Source: Bacillota bacterium (GTDB taxonomy: Bacteria; Bacillota_I; Bacilli_A; RF39; UBA660). Taken from it: 17,443 nt of DNA. The DNA is taken from assembly GCA_015059245.1 (NCBI GenBank), contig SVAU01000023.1, forward strand, positions 1 through 17,443, in the 5' to 3' direction. The notes beneath the pieces are model-generated. The model had not been told where the DNA came from. It was given only the letters and a program-made list of their open reading frames with translations, and ran no database searches. Positions 1 to 5,207 of this stretch are shown one piece after another. A program made the position numbers and the translations under genes. Positions within the stretch are counted from its first letter, which is position 1, and each line of letters begins with the position of its first letter.

Positions 1-889
1 TTCTTAAGATATAACCTTGATCAGTATTACTTGGTTTAATACCAGCAGGATCAGCAGATACAAATACAGCAGTTCTAATATGATCAGCTATAATTCTCAT
101 ACTCTTCTTATTTTCTTCATAAGGTACACCAGATATTTCTGATATAAGTTCAATAACATCTTTCCATATAGAAGATTCATAATTATCATTAACACCTTCT
201 AATATTGCAGTAGTTCTTTCAACACCCATACCAGTATCTACATTCTTACTAGGTAATTCAGTTATATTACCATCTTTATCTTTATTAAATTGCATAAATA
301 CATTATTCCAAATTTCAACCCATCTATCATCTTCAGGATCAAACTCAGTTGGTATTTCATCAGTACTTCTAAAATAGAAGATTTCTGTATCAGGTCCACA
401 TGGTCCAGTTTCTCCAGCTATCCAGAAGTTATCTTCTACAGTTCTAGCAATTCTTTCTTCAGGTATTCCTAAACTAATCCATTTATCATGACTCTCTTGA
501 TCAAACGGTATTAAATCATTACCAGCAAATACTGTAACAGCTAATCTTTCTACAGGTATATTTAAATGTTTAGTTAAAAATTCAAAACTCCATTCAATAC
601 TTTCTTGTTTAAAATAATCTCCTAAACTCCAGTTACCTAACATTTCAAAGAATGTATGGTGAGTAACATCTCCTACAGAATCTAAATCATTAGTTCTTAT
701 ACATTTTTGATAATCACATAATCTAGTTCCATATGGATGTTTTTGCCCCATTAAATATGGTATTAATGGCATCATACCAGCAGTATTAAATAATACTGAT
801 GGATCATTTTCAGGTACTACAGGAGCACTTGGTATTTGTTTATGATCTTTACTTACAAAAAAATTAATATATAAATCTTTTAAATTCAT
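1..889 (-). CDS. alaS: Alanyl-tRNA synthetase, N-terminal part (runs off left edge)
   Basis: Class II aminoacyl-tRNA synthetase that charges tRNA-Ala in the cytoplasm. About 296 residues are present, starting MNLKDLYINFFVSKDHKQIP. Recognisable catalytic-core stretches in order are NTAGMMPLIPYLMGQKHP, QKCIRTNDLDSVGD, HHTFFEMLGNWSLGDYFK (motif 2 region), TGPCGPDTE, WNNVFMQFNKD and GMGVERT (motif 3 region). The window ends in the GYILR segment, so the rest of the catalytic half, the editing domain and the C-terminal domain lie outside. The frame stays open to the edge. ATG is at 889-887, one base after the stop of the upstream kinase-like gene, with a GGAAGGA ribosome site inside that gene; translation is probably coupled. 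Expression should depend on the Ala T-box leader at 1410-1624. Identification is firm from the motifs. Confidence 0.96.
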   Translation of the reverse strand, partial: MNLKDLYINFFVSKDHKQIPSAPVVPENDPSVLFNTAGMMPLIPYLMGQKHPYGTRLCDYQKCIRTNDLDSVGDVTHHTFFEMLGNWSLGDYFKQESIEWSFEFLTKHLNIPVERLAVTVFAGNDLIPFDQESHDKWISLGIPEERIARTVEDNFWIAGETGPCGPDTEIFYFRSTDEIPTEFDPEDDRWVEIWNNVFMQFNKDKDGNITELPSKNVDTGMGVERTTAILEGVNDNYESSIWKDVIELISEISGVPYEENKKSMRIIADHIRTAVFVSADPAGIKPSNTDQGYILR

Positions 890-890
890 T

Positions 891-1409
891 TTACTTCATT
901 CCTTCCAAAATATTATTTATTAGTATTTCTAATTCTTCATTAAATTTATTATCTATAATGTAATCAAATTCATTATAGTTATCTAATTCTATCTCAGTAA
1001 TATGATTCTTTTCTTGATTAGTTAAACATCTCTTACTATTATCGCAATTAACTCTAATAGTAATTACTTCTAACTCTTCTTTACTCTTAAAGTATTCTAT
1101 CTCATCTATAAGTCTCACATCACTTATTATTACATTAGATATTCCTTCTCTTTTATATATTTCTATATCTTCATATAATCGTTTTGTTAAATAATCTTTA
1201 CGACAGGCTCGTAATTTATCACCCATAGTTTGTAAAAACTCTCTAGGTTTATTATTATCATTACCATCCCAATTAGTTAGTTCTAAAGCAAATAGTTTTA
1301 TATACTTACTTAATCCAGTAATTATAGTATTATCTAATTTACTTTTAATTAATTTAGCTACTTCATCTTTACCACAACCAGCTTTTCCAGCTATTAAAAT
1401 TACTTTCAT
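891..1409 (-). CDS. P-loop deoxynucleoside-monophosphate-kinase-like protein
   Basis: 172-residue soluble protein. Residues 8-15 form a P-loop (GKAGCGKD) after a hydrophobic beta strand (MKVILIA). A second strand, NVIISDVRLIDEIEYFK (about 112-128), has the 'SDVR...E' pattern of deoxynucleoside-monophosphate kinases of the phage T4 gp1 type. The C-terminal NHITEIEL and FDYIIDN stretches also fit that group. The likely reaction is phosphorylation of a (d)NMP by ATP, but the substrate is inferred only from family resemblance. ATG at 1409 follows GGAGATGAAAT. It is the first gene behind an Ala T-box leader and lies one base ahead of alaS, so it is co-regulated with alanyl-tRNA synthetase. Dephospho-CoA-kinase-like or other small P-loop kinases are alternatives. 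Confidence 0.8.
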   Translation of the reverse strand: MKVILIAGKAGCGKDEVAKLIKSKLDNTIITGLSKYIKLFALELTNWDGNDNNKPREFLQTMGDKLRACRKDYLTKRLYEDIEIYKREGISNVIISDVRLIDEIEYFKSKEELEVITIRVNCDNSKRCLTNQEKNHITEIELDNYNEFDYIIDNKFNEELEILINNILEGMK

Positions 1410-1624
1410 ATTTCATCTCCTAAATAAAAAACCACATTACTTGCCAAGGAGCAAATAATGCGGTACCATCCTTTATTTTACTTAATTAATATAACGGTTT
1501 TAAACCGGTTAATCTCCAGAGGTAGCTATTTCATTTTTCATCTTCTTAGTTTCCACCAACCACTAAGTCTCTATATAGATTCCAAATTACTTTGTCTCCA
1601 TCACAGATTAATAACAAAACTGAT
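1410..1624 (-). ncRNA. T-box riboswitch leader specific for tRNA-Ala
   Basis: The minus-strand leader has the full T-box layout. A stem I base TAATCT/AGATTA (1605-1610 with its partner near 1512-1517) encloses the apical GGTGGAAACT region (about 1549-1558). It also encloses a specifier loop GAAATAGCTACC whose codon GCU (1526-1524) reads alanine. A stem III hairpin lies at about 1492-1511. The conserved T-box sequence AGGATGGTACCGCA is at 1472-1459; its UGGU pairs with the ACCA end of a tRNA with discriminator A, as tRNA-Ala has. An AAATAA/TTATTT antiterminator competes with the terminator at 1426-1463. Uncharged tRNA-Ala should favour read-through into the kinase-like gene and alaS. Seen directly: the motifs and pairings. 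Known: the T-box mechanism. Confidence 0.93.
1426..1463 (-). terminator. Regulated terminator of the T-box leader
   Basis: A 13-bp stem, CCGCATTATTTGC against GCAAGTAATGTGG, has two G-T wobbles and a six-base loop and is followed by six T. Its 5' arm includes the ACCGC part of the T-box sequence, so antiterminator and terminator are mutually exclusive. Confidence 0.9.
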
Positions 1625-1630
1625 AAATAG

Positions 1631-1659
1631 ATTATATATTATGTTTACAAATTTGTAAA
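1631..1659 (-). promoter_or_regulatory. Promoter of the T-box/kinase/alaS operon, with palindrome over -35
   Basis: TTTACA (1659-1654), a 17-base spacer and TATAAT (1636-1631), about 7 bases ahead of the expected leader start. The -35 box is the left end of a perfect 16-base palindrome, TTTACAAATTTGTAAA (1644-1659), which could be an operator or a weak hairpin ending the upstream gene. Confidence 0.85.
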
Positions 1660-1668
1660 GTTAATTAA

Positions 1669-2235
1669 TTATTTTTTACTTTTAAAGCCATCTTCTATTT
1701 TTAAATATAATGATGCAGCTTCTCTAGATTCACATTGACTTACATATTCACTAACTCCAAATTCACACAAATCAGTTTCTAGAACTGCACGTTTTTCTGG
1801 CTTAGCCAAATAACCTTTCATTAATTTAAATGCTTCTCCAAAATCAATAGACCCTAGTAGTACTAGAGATATTAAATATGTAGCATACTTAGCATCTTTT
1901 TCTCCAAATAATAACCAAAATGCAGTAGCAGTAGCATAAAAACCTGGTTGTAGTTTTAATACATCACTTTTAATTTTTTGAAGTAATCCTCTTTGCATTT
2001 TTATTCTTTCTATTTCATTTAAATCAATCATCTCAATAACTTTTTTATAACAATGAACAGCAGTCTCAGGTGAATCTAATTGAACAAAATGTTCTAAATC
2101 ATCACTATTTCTCAATACAACACCACATTCTGAATAATCATACTTTTTAGCTATATCTAAAAAAGTTTTAGTATGTTTAGCATATACTGTCGCAACTTCG
2201 CTAGAAGCTTTTAAATTAATTCTTTTATTACTCAT
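1669..2235 (-). CDS. Hypothetical protein, paralog cluster member 1 (two hydrophobic segments)
   Basis: 188 residues, not recognised. The middle, SPETAVHCYKKVIEMIDLNE (from about residue 55), closely matches NPEVAAKTYQKVMEMRDLTE in the protein at 2918-3526, so the two are paralogs. After it come a basic helix, two hydrophobic stretches (about 99-111 and 118-130) separated by a charged turn, then an amphipathic helix ending in KLMKGYL. The hairpin may dip into or span the membrane, but the N-terminus has no signal peptide. ATG at 2235 is preceded by GAGGGATTAAT. The gene has its own promoter (2262-2290). No clear T-rich terminator follows it; only the palindrome at 1644-1659 does. Function unknown. 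Confidence 0.85.
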   Translation of the reverse strand: MSNKRINLKASSEVATVYAKHTKTFLDIAKKYDYSECGVVLRNSDDLEHFVQLDSPETAVHCYKKVIEMIDLNEIERIKMQRGLLQKIKSDVLKLQPGFYATATAFWLLFGEKDAKYATYLISLVLLGSIDFGEAFKLMKGYLAKPEKRAVLETDLCEFGVSEYVSQCESREAASLYLKIEDGFKSKK

Positions 2236-2261
2236 ATTAATCCCTCTTTTTTATGTTTGCT

Positions 2262-2290
2262 ATTATATACGAAAAGACATTAAATATCAA
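2262..2290 (-). promoter_or_regulatory. Promoter of paralog member 1
   Basis: TTGATA (2290-2285), 17-base spacer, TATAAT (2267-2262), just downstream of the terminator of the previous unit. The -10 is followed by AGC and a short A-rich leader, as in the promoter at 3555-3583. Confidence 0.85.
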
Positions 2291-2297
2291 ATTTTAT

Positions 2298-2327
2298 AAA
2301 AAAAAGACTCTAACTACAGTCTTTTTT
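2298..2327 (-). terminator. Intrinsic terminator of the 2918-3526 / 2314-2904 operon
   Basis: AAAAAAGACT pairs with AGTCTTTTTT around an eight-base loop, and the T run continues. The TAG stop of the 2314-2904 gene lies in the loop. The A-rich 5' arm means it could also act on the other strand. Confidence 0.85.
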
Positions 2328-2904
2328 CGTTTGTATTACTTAATATTAAATAAAGTTTCATATCTTCCATATCATCATCTACTGCTGTATTATAAAATTC
2401 CATAAATTCTTTATCTACTAATGCTTCTTCTCTTAATTTATATTCTTCTAATGTTTCTTTAATAAATCTAATAGCTTTACTAGTATCAGTTATCATAAAG
2501 AACCCCCAAGTATACATTAAATTCATTAGATAGAATTTCTCTTTAATACCCATTATATTCATATAAATAAATGCCATAGATAATAAGAATACAGATATTT
2601 TCTTTCTAAAACATATTTCTAAGAATCCTTTTATAATATGTCTTACTTTATCCATCTTCTTTATTTCTTCTTCACCAAGGTCACATACAGCAATTACTTT
2701 TTTCATTGTAGTATTAGTGTCTTCTACTAAATCAATCTTATACATACTAACTACATTTTTATCTTTATCAAAAAAACAAATACCACTTTCATCTACTTGG
2801 TATTGTTTTGTTATATTATCAAATTGATATAAATCATCATAAGTTCTATAACTCTTTGATTCAGTTCTATCTTTTATTTCTTTTTCAGTTAATTTGGTTT
2901 TCAT
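2314..2904 (-). CDS. Hypothetical protein, paralog cluster member 2 (two hydrophobic segments)
   Basis: 196 residues, not recognised. It is the most diverged of the three longer family copies. TTMKKVIAVCDLGEEEIKKM (about 65-84) occupies the place of the YxKVxEMxDLxExE motif of its neighbours. It is followed by a basic helix, a hydrophobic hairpin (about 103-118 and 124-137, split by GIKEKF) and the amphipathic RFIKETLEEYK. The N-terminal 60 residues are hydrophilic, with no signal peptide. ATG at 2904 lies 13 bases after the stop of the 2918-3526 gene with only a weak AAGAAG ribosome site, so translation probably depends on the upstream gene. It shares that gene's promoter and ends in its own terminator. 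Function unknown. Confidence 0.85.
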   Translation of the reverse strand: MKTKLTEKEIKDRTESKSYRTYDDLYQFDNITKQYQVDESGICFFDKDKNVVSMYKIDLVEDTNTTMKKVIAVCDLGEEEIKKMDKVRHIIKGFLEICFRKKISVFLLSMAFIYMNIMGIKEKFYLMNLMYTWGFFMITDTSKAIRFIKETLEEYKLREEALVDKEFMEFYNTAVDDDMEDMKLYLILSNTNEKRL

Positions 2905-2917
2905 TTAAACACTTCTT

Positions 2918-3526
2918 CTACATATTAGGTGCTTTTGGTTTAAAGTATAGTTGAACTCCTTCATCATCAGGTACTGAATTAACATAACCTAACATATTAA
3001 CTTTAGATAATTCTTCACTAAGTTCTTCTCTTTTTTTCTTACTAAATATTTTTCTTACTTCTTTAATAAATTTAATAGGACTAGTATATAAAGTTATACA
3101 AGCAGCCATCATTAATGCTCCAAAATAATTTTCAGTAGCAATATCAAATCCTAAAATTATTGTCCAAAAAACACATAAGTTTCTTCTAAACTTTTGTCCC
3201 TTAAAGTATACATCAAATAGTTTCTTTAACACAAGTTTAAACTTATTAACATTAGTTCTTTCAGCTTCTGTTAAATCTCTCATTTCCATTACTTTTTGAT
3301 ATGTCTTAGCAGCAACTTCAGGGTTATCTAATTTTATTTGTTTATCTGTAATAACACTAGTTTTATCATCTATTTTAATTTCCCCACTAAAACTAATACC
3401 TACTTCCTCTAATGGTAAAAACTTAGTTAACATTTGAAATTCAGGTACAGAGTCACAATAGAATTTACCGTCTTCACTTTCTCCTTCAAATTCAAATCCA
3501 AATCCACCAAATTCTTCTTCAAACAT
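2918..3526 (-). CDS. Hypothetical protein, paralog cluster member 3 (two hydrophobic segments)
   Basis: 202 residues, not recognised. A glycine/phenylalanine-rich acidic N-terminus (MFEEEFGGFGFEFEGE) leads into the family motif NPEVAAKTYQKVMEMRDLTE (about 78-97). A basic helix and two hydrophobic stretches (about 120-131 and 137-149) separated by DIATENYF come next, then SPIKFIKEVRKIFSKKKREE. The C-terminal tail ends in VQLYFKPKAPNM, comparable to ASLYLKIEDG in member 1. ATG at 3526 follows GGGGGATTTAAT. It is the first gene of a two-gene operon with the 2314-2904 gene, from the promoter at 3555-3583. The hairpin suggests membrane association; location and role are unknown. Confidence 0.85.
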   Translation of the reverse strand: MFEEEFGGFGFEFEGESEDGKFYCDSVPEFQMLTKFLPLEEVGISFSGEIKIDDKTSVITDKQIKLDNPEVAAKTYQKVMEMRDLTEAERTNVNKFKLVLKKLFDVYFKGQKFRRNLCVFWTIILGFDIATENYFGALMMAACITLYTSPIKFIKEVRKIFSKKKREELSEELSKVNMLGYVNSVPDDEGVQLYFKPKAPNM

Positions 3527-3554
3527 ATTAAATCCCCCTTTTTTAAGTAGCGCT

Positions 3555-3583
3555 ATTATACATTATTTTTTTTATTAAATCAA
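3555..3583 (-). promoter_or_regulatory. Promoter of paralog members 3 and 2
   Basis: TTGATT (3583-3578), 17-base spacer made almost entirely of A and T, TATAAT (3560-3555). The leader downstream resembles that of member 1. Confidence 0.85.
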
Positions 3584-3591
3584 ATTCAAAT

Positions 3592-3617
3592 AAAAACTCC
3601 TAGTTTTCAGTAGGAGT
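3592..3617 (-). terminator. Intrinsic terminator of paralog member 4
   Basis: ACTCCTA pairs with TAGGAGT around an eight-base loop, followed by T residues. The TAG stop of the gene (3602-3600) is inside the 3' arm of the stem. Confidence 0.85.
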
Positions 3618-3920
3618 CTTGGCTAATTTCATACCACTTGGTACTATGCTTGATGCTTCTTTATCCATATCTTCTTGAACCATAACACCAAATTCATGTA
3701 ATTCATCAAATCTATCCATATCTGTTAATAAAGCCATTAATCCTATAAAAGATTGAACATTAAATACATCATAGAATAAACCTGTATTAACATTTTTAGC
3801 ATTTACATTATTTAAAAAGAAATTAAGAGACATTACTCTTCCTTCTGTTAAATCACACATACTATCTAATGTAGTCATTACATGATCATATAAATTCATT
3901 TCAAAAAATTTAACTTTCAT
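3600..3920 (-). CDS. Hypothetical protein, short paralog cluster member 4
   Basis: 106 residues from the chosen ATG at 3920, which is preceded by AGAGGGGAATAT; an upstream start at 3989 would lie inside the promoter. The stretch TTLDSMCDLTEGRVMSLNFF matches the EMxDLxExER region of the neighbouring proteins. The later SFIGLMALLTDMDRFDEL resembles the second hydrophobic segment plus following helix of member 1 (LISLVLLGSIDFGEAFKLM). It lacks the long N-terminal domain and most of the first hydrophobic segment, so it looks like a shortened copy. It has its own promoter and terminator. The relationship is less certain than for members 1 and 3. Function unknown. Confidence 0.8.
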   Translation of the reverse strand: MKVKFFEMNLYDHVMTTLDSMCDLTEGRVMSLNFFLNNVNAKNVNTGLFYDVFNVQSFIGLMALLTDMDRFDELHEFGVMVQEDMDKEASSIVPSGMKLAKTPTEN

Positions 3921-3960
3921 ATATTCCCCTCTTTTCTTCCCTTTTTGAGGCAGGAATTCA

Positions 3961-3989
3961 ATTATATAATTTGTGTATTTATATGTCAA
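3961..3989 (-). promoter_or_regulatory. Consensus promoter of paralog member 4
   Basis: Perfect TTGACA (3989-3984), 17-base spacer and perfect TATAAT (3966-3961), the strongest-looking promoter in the window. The -35 box overlaps the TGA stop of the AI-2E-family gene. Confidence 0.9.
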
Positions 3990-5011
3990 GTTTTTTTCTT
4001 CCTACACTTCTTCAGTACCGGTTCTATATGTGTAATTATTACTTTTAACATAGCAAGTATTGGTGTTGCCATAATCATTCCAAATATTCCAAAGAATCTC
4101 CCAAATACTAGTAATCCAACTATTATCAATATCGGACTTATCTTAATACTTTTACTCATTACTACTGGTTGTAATACATAACTCTCTATTACTTGTACTA
4201 CTAAACATATAATTAAGCATAAAATACCTAATCTCTTACTTTCAGTAAAACCAACTAATACAGCAATCGCCCCTCCTATATAAGGACCTACATAAGGTAT
4301 TAAATCTGTAATACCACATATCATACCAAGTAATATAGCACTATCTAACTTAATTACCATAAAACAAATACTATCAAGTAAAAATACAAACAATGCTACA
4401 AGCAAAGTTCCATTAACACACTTTCTTACAGTACTACTTACATCTTGGCTTAAATTAATAACTACACACTTATATTTCTTAGGTACAATCTTGTAAACAC
4501 CACTTACTATTCTTTCATAATCAAATGACATATATAAACCAAGTATTAAACCTATAACAATAACACCTACATACTTAAATGTTCCTTTTACAAACGAAAT
4601 AAAATAATCAGGTAAACTATCTACAACAAACACAATTAACTTATCTAACATATCTCTAAGACCAATAGTTTCTACCTTTACCTCTATCTTACTAAGTACA
4701 CTAGGTAACAACTCAATAAATTCCATAATCTCTCTATAAAACATTGGTACTAAGTAATAAATAAACAATGAAAATAAAAATACAAATACTAAGAATAACA
4801 TTATACATACTATATTCCTATTAATCTTTTTACTTAATCTATTTATTAAAGGATTAAATATCCAAGCATATATAAAACCTATAAATACTGGAACAAGTAC
4901 AGTAAACAAGATACTTAAATACTTAAATATATTTAAATACTTAATCAAAAATACTACTAATATAATAGCGATAAGTATTAATACTAATTCTTTTAATTTA
5001 TCATTTCTCAT
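3986..5011 (-). CDS. AI-2E/PerM-family membrane transporter
   Basis: 341-residue multi-pass inner membrane protein of the AI-2E exporter/PerM family (YtvI-like). It has about eight hydrophobic segments. Two lie near the N-terminus (about 9-25 and 31-50), one at 68-88 and one at 145-165 before GLYMSFDYERI; the rest form a C-terminal block. That block contains GITDLIPYVGPYIGGAIAVL, the usual signature of the family, then ESYVLQPVVMSKSIKISP and FGIFGMIMATPILAMLK. Members have been linked to export of autoinducer-2 or to sodium/proton exchange; the substrate cannot be told here. ATG at 5011 follows AGGTGATAT. It starts 14 bases after the terminator of the recD2 unit and no separate promoter is evident, so read-through is possible. 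Confidence 0.9.
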   Translation of the reverse strand: MRNDKLKELVLILIAIILVVFLIKYLNIFKYLSILFTVLVPVFIGFIYAWIFNPLINRLSKKINRNIVCIMLFLVFVFLFSLFIYYLVPMFYREIMEFIELLPSVLSKIEVKVETIGLRDMLDKLIVFVVDSLPDYFISFVKGTFKYVGVIVIGLILGLYMSFDYERIVSGVYKIVPKKYKCVVINLSQDVSSTVRKCVNGTLLVALFVFLLDSICFMVIKLDSAILLGMICGITDLIPYVGPYIGGAIAVLVGFTESKRLGILCLIICLVVQVIESYVLQPVVMSKSIKISPILIIVGLLVFGRFFGIFGMIMATPILAMLKVIITHIEPVLKKCRKKKT

Positions 5012-5024
5012 ATATCACCTAAAC

Positions 5025-5046
5025 AAAAAAGGACCAAATAAGGTCC
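5025..5046 (-). terminator. Intrinsic terminator after recD2 and its miniprotein
   Basis: GGACC TTATTT GGTCC followed by six T. It begins at the last base of the TAG stop of the 46-residue gene. The five-bp stem is short, so termination may be partial. Confidence 0.8.
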
Positions 5047-5186
5047 TACATTTCATCTATAATACAATAAGTATCTTTCATCATTTTTTCTTTCATCATA
5101 CCTACAACAACACCTGCTGCCATAGAAATTAAACTAGCACCAGCAAGTATCATCATATCTTTCTTACTCATTTTTAATTTTTGCAT
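5046..5186 (-). CDS. 46-residue single-pass membrane miniprotein
   Basis: Small gene with a good ribosome site (GAGGTGATAAAT before ATG at 5186), starting 21 bases after the recD2 stop. The protein has a basic N-terminus (MQKLKMSKKDMM), one glycine/alanine-rich hydrophobic stretch (ILAGASLISMAAGVVVGMM, about 13-31) and a charged, methionine-rich tail KEKMMKDTYCIIDEM. This fits a single membrane helix with the N-terminus inside, although the following lysines make the topology uncertain. It is loosely like the N-terminus of YtxH-type proteins but is not assignable. A terminator begins at its stop codon. The start, ribosome site and terminator together make it likely to be real. Confidence 0.75.
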   Translation of the reverse strand: MQKLKMSKKDMMILAGASLISMAAGVVVGMMKEKMMKDTYCIIDEM

Positions 5187-5207
5187 ATTTATCACCTCTA
5201 CTAGGTA

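Noticed and set aside
290..472. Plus-strand frame opposite alaS
   Set aside because: The minus strand encodes conserved alanyl-tRNA synthetase motifs here.
1458..1658. 66-codon plus-strand frame
   Set aside because: It covers the T-box leader, whose structure fully explains the sequence.
3945..4181. Plus-strand frame opposite the AI-2E-family gene
   Set aside because: It is the complement of membrane-helix codons; no promoter or ribosome site was seen and the minus-strand gene has clear family motifs.
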